In this document: positions 53,797-63,255 of the stretch, in pieces
How the letters are laid out: every line of letters begins with the position of its first letter
How positions within the stretch are numbered: the stretch's first letter is position 1
Assembly (NCBI RefSeq): GCF_014636315.1
Contig: NZ_BMED01000003.1
Coordinates: forward strand, 372,001-436,000
From: Parundibacterium terreum
GTDB taxonomy: Bacteria; Pseudomonadota; Gammaproteobacteria; Burkholderiales; Burkholderiaceae_D
Reading direction: 5' to 3'
DNA length: 64,000 nt
The notes under the pieces: generated by a model
Database searches by the model: none
What the model saw: the letters and a program-made list of their open reading frames with translations, nothing else
What the model was told of the DNA's origin: nothing
Made by a program: the position numbers and the translations under genes

Positions 53797-54474
53797 ATGA
53801 CAGATTCCGTCAAATCCAATCTTTCCCCTGCGCAATTATTTGAAAATAACAGGAAATGGGCCGAGTCCATCCGGGCCAAGGATGCCGATTTTTTCAAAAA
53901 ATTGGCTGCGCAACAAAATCCCGAATATCTGTGGATAGGCTGTTCCGATAGCCGCGTCCCTGCGAATGAATTATTGGGCATGCTGCCGGGCGAATTATTC
54001 GTCCATCGCAATATCGCCAATGTGGTCGTTCACTCTGATCTGAATTGCCTGTCTGTACTGCAGTTTGCGATTGAGGTATTGGGAGTCAAGCACGTGATCA
54101 TCTGCGGCCACTACGGCTGTTCCGGCGTGCATGCGGCGATGACGGGAAGACGGGTAGGTCTGGCGGATAACTGGCTGCGCCACGTGCAGGACGTGCATCA
54201 GAAGCATGAACGTTATCTGGGCGAGACTTTATCCAGCAAGCAAAAGCAGGACCGCCTGTGCGAGTTGAACGTGATAGAGCAGGTAGTCAACCTGTGCCAG
54301 ACCACGATAGTGCAGGACGCCTGGGACAGGGGGCAACAATTGACCGTGCACGGCTGGGTCTATGGTTTGCAGGATGGTTTGCTGAACGAAGTGGGAATGA
54401 TGGTTAGCTCATCGGAAATGCTGGCAGAGAAGCTGGGAAGCAGCCTGAGGCGCTACGGGTCCGGAACAGCCTGA
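53797..54474 (+). CDS. can: Beta-class carbonic anhydrase
   Basis: A 225-residue cytoplasmic zinc enzyme interconverting CO2 and bicarbonate. The zinc ligands and active-site pair are seen: Cys49 and Asp51-Arg53 in CSDSRVPANELLG, and His105 and Cys108 in HYGCSG. Length and C-terminal helix fit the Can/CynT type. It is monocistronic, convergent with panB; hairpins overlap its stop codon. The gene symbol is by family resemblance to E. coli Can. Confidence 0.95.
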   Translation: MTDSVKSNLSPAQLFENNRKWAESIRAKDADFFKKLAAQQNPEYLWIGCSDSRVPANELLGMLPGELFVHRNIANVVVHSDLNCLSVLQFAIEVLGVKHVIICGHYGCSGVHAAMTGRRVGLADNWLRHVQDVHQKHERYLGETLSSKQKQDRLCELNVIEQVVNLCQTTIVQDAWDRGQQLTVHGWVYGLQDGLLNEVGMMVSSSEMLAEKLGSSLRRYGSGTA

Positions 54475-54526
54475 TTGGGCTGTTCTGCGGTTTCGGCTTA
54501 TCGATGCGGCATGCATCAATAAGCCG
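54464..54526. terminator. Tandem hairpins between can and panB
   Basis: The first hairpin GAACAGCC/GGCTGTTC (54464-54471 with 54478-54485) overlaps the can stop codon and is followed by TTT. The second, CGGCTTAT-c-GATGC...GCATC-a-ATAAGCCG (54494-54526), is long but lacks a T tract. They lie between convergent genes. Confidence 0.55.
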
Positions 54527-54555
54527 GCTCAGCGGCACAAATCAGAAGCAATAAA

Positions 54556-55368
54556 TCAGAAACAGTGTTCCACGGCAGGGAAGCTGCCATCCTTGACCGC
54601 AGCCACATAGGCCAGTACGGCAGCATCGATACTGGTCTGGCCTTCCATGAAGTTCTTGACGAACTTCGCCTTGCGGCCTGGGAACACGCCCAGCAAATCA
54701 TGCATGACCAATACCTGGCCGGAACAATCCGGGCCAGCGCCTATGCCTATCGTCGGTATGGCCAGCAGCTCGGTCACTTCCTTGCCCAGAGTTGACGGAA
54801 TCGCTTCCAGCACCAGCACTGAAGCGCCGGCTGCCTGCAGCGCCATTGCATCGGATTTCAGCAAATCTGCTGCTTCATGCGTCTTGCCCTGCACCTTGTA
54901 GCCGCCGAGCTGATGCACGGACTGCGGGGTCAGTCCCAGATGGGCGCAGACGGGGATGGAGCGTTCGGTCAGGAATTTGACGGTCGGCGCCAGCCAGGCA
55001 CCGCCTTCCAGCTTGACCATCTGCGCACCGGCCTGCATCAATTGCACTGCATTCTGGAAAGCCGATTCCGGTGTTGCATAGCTGCCGAAAGGCATGTCGG
55101 ACAGTACGAAGGCAGACTTGTTGCCGCGAACTACACTGGCTGTATGGTAGGCGATATCTGCCACTGTGACCGGCAACGTGGAATTGTGCCCCTGACTGAC
55201 CATGCCCAGCGAATCGCCGATCAACAGCATTTCCACGCCGCAGCGGTCCATCAGTGCCGCAAAGCTGGCGTCATAGCAGGTCAGCATCGTGATTTTTTCA
55301 CCCTGCTGGCGCTGTGCGATCAAGCCGGGAATGGTCACTGCTTTTCGGTCTTGCAAATATTCAGCCAA
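54556..55368 (-). CDS. panB: 3-methyl-2-oxobutanoate hydroxymethyltransferase
   Basis: A 270-residue TIM-barrel enzyme making ketopantoate for pantothenate and coenzyme A. The family blocks are [34 protein letters not shown] (metal-binding Asp), [18 protein letters not shown] and [14 protein letters not shown]. The start is TTG at 55368 with GGAGAG upstream. It is the last gene of a minus-strand run with folK, pcnB and others; panC is not in view. Confidence 0.96.
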   Translation of the reverse strand: MAEYLQDRKAVTIPGLIAQRQQGEKITMLTCYDASFAALMDRCGVEMLLIGDSLGMVSQGHNSTLPVTVADIAYHTASVVRGNKSAFVLSDMPFGSYATPESAFQNAVQLMQAGAQMVKLEGGAWLAPTVKFLTERSIPVCAHLGLTPQSVHQLGGYKVQGKTHEAADLLKSDAMALQAAGASVLVLEAIPSTLGKEVTELLAIPTIGIGAGPDCSGQVLVMHDLLGVFPGRKAKFVKNFMEGQTSIDAAVLAYVAAVKDGSFPAVEHCF

Positions 55369-55499
55369 GATATCTCTCCGCGTAAAAATGAAGTTTTTGT
55401 ATTATAGGTTTGTATCTGAAGTCGCGTATGAGCTTGGCATATTCTGCCTGCAAGCACGCCAGCCTTCAATCTGGCCATAGGGCCATCGCGCATCGGCTC

Positions 55500-55994
55500 T
55501 CAGCCTATCTTCTTGATGGCTTGGCCGGCGACTTGCGGCGCGAACTGGTGCGCGGCACCCTTGCCGGGAATGCTGATGAAAGGATCCAGTTGCAACAGCG
55601 GCAGCAGCACGAAGGCGCGCTCTGTCATTCTCGGATGCGGCACGCTCAGTTCGGGAGTGTCGATCTGCCGGTTTGCGTACAGCAGCAGGTCCAGATCCAG
55701 GGTACGCGGTGCATTGCGGTAGGGGCGCTCGCGACCAAAATCGGCCTCTATCTGCTGCAGTGCTGCCAGCAAGATCGGGGCATCCAGCGCAGTGCTGATT
55801 TCTGCCACGGCGTTGACATAGTCGTCGCCGCTGGAATCAATCGGTGCGCTGCTGAATAGGCTGGATTGCTTGCTAAGGCTGGTGTCCGGCAGGCTGCCCA
55901 GCCGGGCGATCGCCAGTTCCACCGTCGCACGCGCATCGCCGAGATTGGCGCCTATGCCTATGTAAGCCTGATGGCGCTTGCCCGCTTTATTCAC
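55500..55994 (-). CDS. folK: 2-amino-4-hydroxy-6-hydroxymethyldihydropteridine diphosphokinase
   Basis: A 164-residue HPPK of folate synthesis, transferring pyrophosphate from ATP to hydroxymethyl-dihydropterin. The N-terminus AYIGIGANLGDARATVELAI and the signature RTLDLDLLLYANRQID with VPHPRMTERAFVLLPL are present. It starts with GTG and overlaps the pcnB stop by eight bases. Length is normal. Confidence 0.95.
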   Translation of the reverse strand: MNKAGKRHQAYIGIGANLGDARATVELAIARLGSLPDTSLSKQSSLFSSAPIDSSGDDYVNAVAEISTALDAPILLAALQQIEADFGRERPYRNAPRTLDLDLLLYANRQIDTPELSVPHPRMTERAFVLLPLLQLDPFISIPGKGAAHQFAPQVAGQAIKKIG

Positions 55995-57360
55995 TTGCGC
56001 TATCCGGCTTGCCTCCGGCGGCGGGATTGCGAGGGCCGCGGCGGCGCGGGCGGCGTTTCTTCGGCGCAGCGGCTTCTTGTTTGGGTTTGACGGTTAGCAG
56101 ATGCTCACGCTCTTCGCCGTCGCCATTGATGAAACCGGTCCACCATTCGCCCAGCTCGGCATCAATCTCCCCGGAAGCACAGCGCAGCAGCAGGAAATCA
56201 TAGCCCGCGCGCATGCGTGGATGCTCCAGCAGTTTGTAGGGCGTCTTGCCGGCGCGTTTTTCAAAGCGCGGCTGCATGGCCCAGATATCGCGCATGTCCG
56301 AGCCTATCTTGCGTTGCAGCGCCAGGGCATCGGTCTGCCGGTTCAGCACATCGTCGGCAGCCAGATGCAGCGCAGGGATAGGGAACTCGCCGGAAGCCTT
56401 GTAGGCATCCCATTTTTCCAATACCTGGTGCCATAGCAGCGACGCGAACAGGAAGCCCGGCGACACCGGCTTGCCTTGACGTACGCGTTCATCGGTATTG
56501 GCCAGCGCCAGCGTTACAAATTTTTCACCCAGCGGCTGTTCCAGCACCACATCCAGCAAAGGCATCAGGCCATGATGCAGGCCTTCCTTGCGCAATTGCT
56601 GCAGGCAAGCCATCGCGTGGCCGCTCATCAGCAGCTTCAGCATTTCATCAAACACGCGCGCGGTAGGCACATTGTTGATCAGCGGCGCCATCACTGCGAT
56701 GGGGGCGCTGGTGGCAGGATCTATCGTGAACTGCAGCTTGGCCGCGAAGCGCACCACGCGCAGCATGCGCACTGGATCTTCGCGGTAGCGTGCCTCGGGC
56801 ACGCCTATGATGCGCAGGGTTTTCTTGCGGATATCGGCGATACCGTCATGGTAGTCCAGCACAGTCTGCGTGGCCGGATCGTAGTACATCGCATTGATCG
56901 TAAAATCCCGGCGTACCGCGTCTTCATGCTGTTCGCCGAAAGTGTTATCGCGCAATACCCGGCCGTGTTCGTCTTTCGGTGCGCCGTCGGTGACGGTGCC
57001 GCGGAAGGTGGTCACCTCCAGCAAATCCTGGCCAAACATCACATGCACGATCTGGAAGCGCTTGCCGATAATGAACGCGCGCCGGAACAGGCGTTTGACC
57101 TGCTCGGGCGTGGCATTGGTGGCGATGTCGAAATCCTTGGGCTTCACTCCCAGCAACAGGTCACGCACCGCGCCGCCGACCACGAAAGCCTTGAAGCCGG
57201 CCTCCTGCAGGGTTTGCGTAACGCGGATGGCATTGGATGACAGCAGGTTGGGATTGATGCCGTGCTCTTTGGCGCTGAGTACCGTCGGTTCATTATTAGC
57301 GCCGGCAGTATCTGCTTTGCTTTTGACGCCGAGCATCTTGCGGATAAACTTTTTAATCAT
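55987..57360 (-). CDS. pcnB: Poly(A) polymerase I
   Basis: A 457-residue class II nucleotidyltransferase that adds 3' A-tails to RNA and promotes decay. The catalytic motif FVVGGAVRDLLLGVKPKDFD, with DFDIATNATPEQV, and RRDFTINAMYYDP follow; the C-terminal tail is rich in Lys/Arg (PKKRRPRRRGPRN), typical of PcnB rather than CCA-adding enzymes. It overlaps folK by eight bases and the HAD gene start by four. Length matches the family. Confidence 0.95.
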   Translation of the reverse strand: MIKKFIRKMLGVKSKADTAGANNEPTVLSAKEHGINPNLLSSNAIRVTQTLQEAGFKAFVVGGAVRDLLLGVKPKDFDIATNATPEQVKRLFRRAFIIGKRFQIVHVMFGQDLLEVTTFRGTVTDGAPKDEHGRVLRDNTFGEQHEDAVRRDFTINAMYYDPATQTVLDYHDGIADIRKKTLRIIGVPEARYREDPVRMLRVVRFAAKLQFTIDPATSAPIAVMAPLINNVPTARVFDEMLKLLMSGHAMACLQQLRKEGLHHGLMPLLDVVLEQPLGEKFVTLALANTDERVRQGKPVSPGFLFASLLWHQVLEKWDAYKASGEFPIPALHLAADDVLNRQTDALALQRKIGSDMRDIWAMQPRFEKRAGKTPYKLLEHPRMRAGYDFLLLRCASGEIDAELGEWWTGFINGDGEEREHLLTVKPKQEAAAPKKRRPRRRGPRNPAAGGKPDSASE

Positions 57361-58034
57361 TGCGCGTTGAATAAGGTAAGGATAGGCCAGCCCTGCTGGG
57401 TAGCATGTGCCAATAGTTTAGCATTCGGATTTGTCGCCACCGGGTGGGTGACGACGGATAATAAAGGAATATCGTTTTGCGAGTCACTATAAAAGTGGCT
57501 GCAGGTGAAGTCTTCCAGTTTCTTGCCCTGCTGGTCCAGCCATTGATGCAGATGTATCACCTTGCCCTCGCCGGAAGTAGGTATTCCCAGCAGTTTACCG
57601 GTGAGATTGCCATCCGTTGTCAGTTCAGGCTCGGCAGCGATCAGGTTGTCCACACCCAATGCCCTGGCGATCGGAGCCGTGACAAAGCGGTTGGTCGCGG
57701 TAATGATTGCCATCAGGTCGCCGTGATCCTGATGGCGCTTGACCAGATCCAGCGCAGCCGGCAATAGCGCAGGCTGTATCACTTCCTGCATGAACTGCTC
57801 ATGCCAGGCATCCAGTTGCTTGCGCGGGAATTGCGCCAGCGTGCCCAGCGCAAACTCCAGGTATTCCACCGGGTCCAATGTGCCGGCCTGGTATTGCGCA
57901 AAAAACGCCGCGTTGCGTTTTTCAAAGGCGGCGGCATCCACTGCGCCTATCCTGCTCAGGAACTGGCCCCATTCATAATCGGAATCGATAGGGATCAGCG
58001 TGTGGTCGAGATCAAACAGGGCGATATTATTCAT
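57357..58034 (-). CDS. HAD-family hydrolase (SerB-like)
   Basis: A 225-residue HAD phosphatase. Motif I is ALFDLDHTLIPIDSD with the nucleophilic Asp8 or Asp10 arrangement DLDHT; motif II/III is in MAIITATNRFV and the late FYSDSQNDIPLL gives the acidic pair. It is similar to the SerB/IB subclass proteins found next to pcnB/hda in betaproteobacteria. Substrate unknown. It overlaps pcnB by four bases and lies 5 bases after hda, so it is in the same operon. Confidence 0.88.
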   Translation of the reverse strand: MNNIALFDLDHTLIPIDSDYEWGQFLSRIGAVDAAAFEKRNAAFFAQYQAGTLDPVEYLEFALGTLAQFPRKQLDAWHEQFMQEVIQPALLPAALDLVKRHQDHGDLMAIITATNRFVTAPIARALGVDNLIAAEPELTTDGNLTGKLLGIPTSGEGKVIHLHQWLDQQGKKLEDFTCSHFYSDSQNDIPLLSVVTHPVATNPNAKLLAHATQQGWPILTLFNAQ

Positions 58035-58039
58035 GGCGG

Positions 58040-58723
58040 CTAGGAAGTATAGGCTTCCTGCTGCAGCAGGAAATCTCGTAGTAGCGGGAGGGTAATCGGG
58101 CGTTTGGTTTCCAGCGAAAACTGGTCCAGCGCGATCAGCATCTTGGTCAGCGAATTCATGTCGCGCTGGTAGTGCGTGATCAGGTAGGGCAGCACGCCAG
58201 CGGAAATGCTCATGCCGCGTTGCAGCGCCGCTTTTTCCAGCGCATTGATCTTGTCTTCATCGGTCAGGCCGTGCACCTGGTAGATCAGGCCCCAGCCCAG
58301 CCGGGTACGCAAATCTTCCCGGACACCCAGGATCATGGGCGGGTGATTGCCGGCGGCGATCAGGAAGGCGCCATTGGCCCTTGCTTCATTGAACAGGTTG
58401 AAGGCATCGATCTGCGCGCGCGGCGACAGCTTCTCGCAATCATCCAGCAAATACATGCTGATGGCGGGTGTGTAGGTGAAGGCTTCGCTGGGAGCGTCCG
58501 GTGTCAGGAAGCGGGCGTCGCCGGTATCGGCCAGGGCTTGCAGCAAATGGGTCTTGCCGGCGCCAGGCTGGCCCCATAAATAGACAAAGCGCTCCCCGTA
58601 CAGGCTGGGAGTGCGTGTAGAAAACAGGCTGAGCAATTGCGCCAGTTCGGCGTTCTGTCCAACAACAAAGGTATCGAGAGACTGCGGTTTTTCCGCGTCC
58701 AGATCCAGCAATAATTGCCTCAT
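58040..58723 (-). CDS. hda: DnaA regulatory inactivator Hda
   Basis: A 227-residue AAA+ protein related to DnaA, used with the beta clamp to convert DnaA-ATP to DnaA-ADP after initiation. The N-terminus RQLLLDLDAEKPQSLDTFVVG includes the clamp-binding-type QLLLDL segment; Walker A is GQPGAGKTHLL; the middle has LLDDCEKLS. It overlaps the perM stop by four bases. No replication origin is in the window. Confidence 0.93.
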   Translation of the reverse strand: MRQLLLDLDAEKPQSLDTFVVGQNAELAQLLSLFSTRTPSLYGERFVYLWGQPGAGKTHLLQALADTGDARFLTPDAPSEAFTYTPAISMYLLDDCEKLSPRAQIDAFNLFNEARANGAFLIAAGNHPPMILGVREDLRTRLGWGLIYQVHGLTDEDKINALEKAALQRGMSISAGVLPYLITHYQRDMNSLTKMLIALDQFSLETKRPITLPLLRDFLLQQEAYTS

Positions 58724-59805
58724 GGCTGATGATAAAAACTACTATTAAAATAATGTGAGCGCAAATGCTTGACTGCGACTGCAAGGATGGCCGAGGCAGG
58801 CAGGGCCACCAGGATACCGATAAAACCGAACAACTGGCCAAAGGCCAGCAATGCAAAAATCACGGTCAGCGGATGCAAGCCTATGCGCTCGCCAACCAGC
58901 CTGGGTGTCAGGAAAAAGGATTCGATCACCTGGCCCAGGCCGTAAATGATGGCGACCGAAATCAGGCCGCTGAGGTCATTGAATTGCAATACCGCCCCGA
59001 TCAGTGCCAGCACCAGTCCCAGGCCATAACCCAGGTAAGGGATGAACACCAGTAAACCTGTAATGATTCCTACCGGCAATGCCAGGTCAAAGCGGGCAAT
59101 CGCCAGCGCGACCGAATAATACACCGCCAGCACCAGCATCACCATGATCTGGCCACGCAGGTATTGTGCCAGGATGCTGTCAACTTCCAGCACCGCATCG
59201 CGGCTATTGCGGGCCCAGCGGCGTGGAATGAAGTGTTCCAGTCTTGCCATCATTGCATGCCAGTCGATCAACAGATAAAACAGCACGATAGGGATCAGTA
59301 GCAGATTGGCCAGCAAGCCCATGACTGCAGTACCGCCAACACGGATGGAGGAGAGGGCCGCTTTGGCGATGGTTTCCCCGCTATCTTTCAATTGTTCGGT
59401 CAGCATCGCTTTGACGCCTGCACTGTCCAGTTGCACGGAAATGCCGAGTTCCTGCAATTTAGGGCTCAGAACGGTATTGGTCTTGTCCAGAAAGCGTGGA
59501 ATCTGTTCTTGCAACTGCGGAACCTGTTTTTGCAGTATAGGTGTAATGATCAACACCATCGCCAATACCGAGCAAATCAGCAGTACGATCAGCAAGCTTG
59601 CTGCAACGGGGCGCGGCAGGCTGAACTTTCCTATGCGGCGCGCGCACAGCCGGTCCACCCAGGGGTTCAGCATATAGGCCAGTATGGCGGCCACCACAAA
59701 AGGCATCAGCACCGGCCCCAGCAAGCTCAGCAGAACCAGGAATGCCAGGGCTACGCTGAGCCACAAAGCTGTCTGTTTTTGTTCTGGTGAAAAGGCAAAA
59801 GGCAT
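58720..59805 (-). CDS. AI-2E family (PerM) membrane transporter
   Basis: A 361-residue inner-membrane protein from the ATG at 59805; the longer frame uses a TTG without a ribosome site. About eight hydrophobic helices follow the PFVVAAILAYMLNPWVDRLC type start, with GLLVFIPYLGYGLGLVLALIGA and the late LVGERIGLHPLTVIFALLAFG, the family core. Members export small molecules such as autoinducer-2 or act in stress. It is the first gene of the minus-strand run ending at panB, divergent from purM. Confidence 0.88.
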   Translation of the reverse strand: MPFAFSPEQKQTALWLSVALAFLVLLSLLGPVLMPFVVAAILAYMLNPWVDRLCARRIGKFSLPRPVAASLLIVLLICSVLAMVLIITPILQKQVPQLQEQIPRFLDKTNTVLSPKLQELGISVQLDSAGVKAMLTEQLKDSGETIAKAALSSIRVGGTAVMGLLANLLLIPIVLFYLLIDWHAMMARLEHFIPRRWARNSRDAVLEVDSILAQYLRGQIMVMLVLAVYYSVALAIARFDLALPVGIITGLLVFIPYLGYGLGLVLALIGAVLQFNDLSGLISVAIIYGLGQVIESFFLTPRLVGERIGLHPLTVIFALLAFGQLFGFIGILVALPASAILAVAVKHLRSHYFNSSFYHQP

Positions 59806-59992
59806 CGTTGTCGATTTGTTATGTACGTTGAATAGTAAGGCTTGAATAAGGGGCTGTATGCACTCAATACCCAAAAAGCGGGTGTTTGCCGAGTCGTTTT
59901 GTTAAAATAGCGGTTTCGCAGAGGCATTTTCGCGCAACTTCGCTATTTTACCGCCTCTACCGCATCTATTCTCGTTTCTATTGCCTAATATC

Positions 59993-61036
59993 ATGAGCTC
60001 AACAAATAATGTTTCCCTTTCTTATCGTGACGCCGGTGTCGACATGGTCGCCGGCGATGCGCTGGTAGAGGCGATTAAACCTTACGCCAAGCGCACCATG
60101 CGTGAAGGTGTCATGGCTGGAATCGGCGGTTTTGGCGCCATGTTTGAAATTGGTAAAAAATACAAGGAACCGGTGCTGGTATCTGGTACCGACGGTGTCG
60201 GCACCAAGCTGAAGCTGGCTTTTCACCTGAACCGCCATGATACGGTAGGGATAGACCTGGTCGCGATGAGCGTCAATGACATTCTGGTACAGGGTGCGGA
60301 ACCCTTGTTCTTCCTGGATTATTTTGCCTGTGGCAAGCTGGATGTGCCTTCCGCAACAGACGTGATCAAGGGTATTGCTTTCGGTTGCGAACAGGCCGGC
60401 TGCGCACTGATCGGTGGCGAAACCGCTGAGATGCCTTCGATGTACCCGGACGGTGAATATGATCTGGCAGGTTTTGCCGTCGGCGCAGTAGAAAAATCCA
60501 AGATCATCGACGGCAGCAAGATTGCTCCGGGTGACGTGATCCTGGGTCTGGCTTCATCCGGCATCCACTCCAACGGTTTCTCCCTGGTTCGCAAGATCAT
60601 TGAAGTCTCCAAGCCTGACCTGAACAGCGATTTCCACGGCCGCAGCCTGGCTGATGCGCTGATGGCACCGACCCGCATTTATGTGAAACCTTTGTTGGCG
60701 CTGATGGCCAGCATGGAAGTCAAAGGCATGGCGCACATCACCGGCGGCGGTCTGGTTGAAAACGTGCCACGCGTACTGGGCGACAAGCTGACCGCAGTCC
60801 TGCATAAAGACGCATGGGTCATGCCGCCGCTGTTCACCTGGCTGCAGCAGCACGGCGGCGTGGCCGACGCTGAAATGCACCGCGTATTCAACTGCGGCAT
60901 AGGCATGGTAGTTATCGTATCGCAGGACAATGCGGATGCGGCATTGGCGCAATTGACGGCAGCCGGCGAAACAGTCACACGCATCGGTGAAATCCGTGCA
61001 CGTGAAGGCGATGAAGCACAGACTATCGTTGTCTGA
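59993..61036 (+). CDS. purM: Phosphoribosylformylglycinamidine cyclo-ligase (AIR synthetase)
   Basis: A 347-residue purine-pathway enzyme closing the imidazole ring with ATP. The ATG at 59993 is chosen; a TTG 12 bases upstream is less likely. Blocks: [57 protein letters not shown] and [13 protein letters not shown], and the C-terminal [15 protein letters not shown]. Divergent from the perM/hda run and ends in a strong terminator. Confidence 0.97.
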   Translation: MSSTNNVSLSYRDAGVDMVAGDALVEAIKPYAKRTMREGVMAGIGGFGAMFEIGKKYKEPVLVSGTDGVGTKLKLAFHLNRHDTVGIDLVAMSVNDILVQGAEPLFFLDYFACGKLDVPSATDVIKGIAFGCEQAGCALIGGETAEMPSMYPDGEYDLAGFAVGAVEKSKIIDGSKIAPGDVILGLASSGIHSNGFSLVRKIIEVSKPDLNSDFHGRSLADALMAPTRIYVKPLLALMASMEVKGMAHITGGGLVENVPRVLGDKLTAVLHKDAWVMPPLFTWLQQHGGVADAEMHRVFNCGIGMVVIVSQDNADAALAQLTAAGETVTRIGEIRAREGDEAQTIVV

Positions 61037-61057
61037 GCCAGGCAGTCTATCGGCAAT

Positions 61058-61087
61058 AAAAAAAGCGCACGAGGTGCGCTTTTTTTA
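61058..61087. terminator. Rho-independent terminator after purM
   Basis: AAAAGCGCAC (61061-61070), loop GAG, GTGCGCTTTT (61074-61083) with further T on one side and A on the other. It can also stop the convergent S41 protease transcript. Confidence 0.9.
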
Positions 61088-61096
61088 TGGGCTGCA

Positions 61097-62497
61097 TTAT
61101 TTGACGATGCGATTATTCCGCCATGGGTAGCGCTCGCTTTCCGGTGCCGGTGTTGCGCTACGCTGCGCCAGCTCGGATACGCTAAAACCGCTAGCAGGGC
61201 AACTGGCTGTCTTGCTGTAACCGATCGCGGTCGATAATAAGCGCTCGCTGCTGTCTCCCAGAGCATGCTCCAGATCGTCGGCGGCGCTGCACTTCGGTGC
61301 AATGCCATTGACGTAGCCACCTTGTCCGGCGGAATTCACGCCATCGAACTGGATGGCGAAGTAGGAGGTGTCGCAATTGTCTTGCTGGATGAATCCGTAA
61401 GGTTTGCCGCAGGTGGCGCCGCCTATCGTGATGACTTGCATAAACGGTGATAAGCCATTGATCACCGATTCAGTGGCCGAGCAACTGCGGGCCGTCGTCA
61501 GAACGAAAACGCGCGGCAGGTTCAGCAGCGGCAGGCTGAGAAATTGCCGGCTCAGGTTGACGAAGTTCATCTTGTAGTTGGGATCATTGGTTTTTTCGGG
61601 ATGCTTGTCGTTGAAGCGCAGTTGTTCAAACAATTGATTCTGCACTTTGGCGCCGCCTATCATGGAAGCCAGCTCGTCGGCGATATATAGGTAGCCGCCG
61701 CCGTTGTAACGCACATCCAAAACCAGGTCGTCGATGCCTGCAGTCTTGAACTTCTGGAAAGCCAGTACCAGCGGAATTTCTGCGGTGGCTACATGGTCGG
61801 TAAACAGCAGATAGCCTATCTTCCTGTTATCCGGCGTGGTGATCACTGTATCTTGCAATACCGGCGATTTGTTCACCGATACGGCAGTCATCTGTACCAC
61901 GCGGCTGCTGCCCGCCGCCTTATCCAATACCTCGAAGCTGTTGGTGGCGCCGGTGGCGGTTGGATATAGCGCCGCGCGCTGGACAGTGCTACTCAGCGTG
62001 GTGATCGGGCTGCCGTTAATGCCGATGATCTGGGCGCCGCGGGCAATTTTCTGCTGATCCGCCGGAGAGCCGGGTTGTACGTAAGTGACGCGCAATTTAC
62101 CGTTTTCGTTAACCAGGTCGGCGCCATAGCCGATATCCAGCCCGGACTGAAAAAAATCATCGATTTCGCTCTTGCTGGCAGTGAAGCTGAACCTGTCTTT
62201 ACTCTTGACCAGCAAGGCATCGAAATAAGCGGACGGGGTGCTGTAAGTGACCGACGGCACATTGACGATGTCGCTATACCAAAGATAGACATCATCCAGG
62301 TTCGCCCTGATCCAGCTTTTTTCACCGGCCGGCGTGCAGACGTTGGCCAGTTCTGCGGGTTTGCCTGCAGGTCCTTCGGCTACCGGATTGTCTGGTGGTA
62401 CCGTAGTGGGCGGCGAGCTTGCGCTAGATCCTCCCCCTCCGCAAGCTGCCATGGGCAATGCCAATAAAATGATAGAAAGCTTCAAAAATGTTTTCAT
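61097..62497 (-). CDS. S41-family peptidase lipoprotein with PDZ domain
   Basis: A 466-residue predicted lipoprotein (lipobox-like MAAC, Cys19; then GGGGSS linker) from the ATG at 62497. After an N-terminal helical part, a PDZ domain (about 110-190) contains VNENGKLRVTYVQPGSPADQ. The S41 peptidase domain follows, with DDLVLDVRYNGGGYLYIA and the serine motif TARSCSATESVINGL giving the catalytic-type Ser. It resembles C-terminal-processing proteases but is anchored in the outer envelope. Substrate unknown. It is convergent with purM. Confidence 0.9.
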   Translation of the reverse strand: MKTFLKLSIILLALPMAACGGGGSSASSPPTTVPPDNPVAEGPAGKPAELANVCTPAGEKSWIRANLDDVYLWYSDIVNVPSVTYSTPSAYFDALLVKSKDRFSFTASKSEIDDFFQSGLDIGYGADLVNENGKLRVTYVQPGSPADQQKIARGAQIIGINGSPITTLSSTVQRAALYPTATGATNSFEVLDKAAGSSRVVQMTAVSVNKSPVLQDTVITTPDNRKIGYLLFTDHVATAEIPLVLAFQKFKTAGIDDLVLDVRYNGGGYLYIADELASMIGGAKVQNQLFEQLRFNDKHPEKTNDPNYKMNFVNLSRQFLSLPLLNLPRVFVLTTARSCSATESVINGLSPFMQVITIGGATCGKPYGFIQQDNCDTSYFAIQFDGVNSAGQGGYVNGIAPKCSAADDLEHALGDSSERLLSTAIGYSKTASCPASGFSVSELAQRSATPAPESERYPWRNNRIVK

Positions 62498-62614
62498 TGC
62501 AAACCCGGGAGTGCCGAGCGTAAGATGGTCGAGGCGATATGATGCCATATGATAATATTTTAAGCTGTCAAATAAATAATTTTCTAATCAACTCTCCAAT
62601 CTGAAAAATCACCA

Positions 62615-63166
62615 ATGGCAAGCAAACGATGCGGTTGGGCCAATTCCGCCAATCCCCTCTACCTGGACTACCACGACAACGAATGGGGCGTGCCTTGCCA
62701 CGATGAGCGGCGCCTGTTTGAGATGCTGAACCTGGAAGGGGCACAAGCCGGCTTGAGCTGGGAAACCGTGCTAAACAAACGTGAAAGCTACAGGCTCGCG
62801 TTTGACAGTTGGGATGCCAAAAAGATTGCCAAATATGATGCCGCCAAGGTGGCGGAACTGCTGGCCAATCCCGGCATTATCAGGAACAAACTTAAGGTGG
62901 CCGCCGCAATCACCAATGCGCAAGCCTATCTGCGCCTGTGCGAAGAACTGGGCGGGCTGGACGCGTATCTATGGGCGTGGGTGAAAGGCAAGCCTATCAA
63001 GAATAAGGGTGAGCGCATCATCAAGACTGAGTTGTCGGATGCGATTTCCAAGGATCTGGCAAAACGCGGTTTCAAGTTCGTCGGTTCGACGATCATCTAT
63101 GCCTATATGCAGGGTATAGGCATGGTGCAGGACCATGCTGCGGATTGCGACTGGCGCAAGAAATAG
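62615..63166 (+). CDS. tag: DNA-3-methyladenine glycosylase I
   Basis: A 183-residue base-excision repair enzyme removing 3-methyladenine. The N-terminus RCGWANSANPLYLDYHDNEW is the Tag signature, with the zinc ligands Cys6 and His20 in the usual spacing and the late His/Cys pair in VQDHAADCDW. The catalytic-type Glu lies in FEMLNLEGAQAGLSW. It is monocistronic, divergent from the S41 protease gene. Confidence 0.95.
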   Translation: MASKRCGWANSANPLYLDYHDNEWGVPCHDERRLFEMLNLEGAQAGLSWETVLNKRESYRLAFDSWDAKKIAKYDAAKVAELLANPGIIRNKLKVAAAITNAQAYLRLCEELGGLDAYLWAWVKGKPIKNKGERIIKTELSDAISKDLAKRGFKFVGSTIIYAYMQGIGMVQDHAADCDWRKK

Positions 63167-63255
63167 ACAAGAGAAACGGATAAAAAGCGGTTAAATCCCT
63201 CGCGCCAAAGAAAAGGCACTCGCTTGGAGTGCCCTTGTACTGGAATCTGGATGGC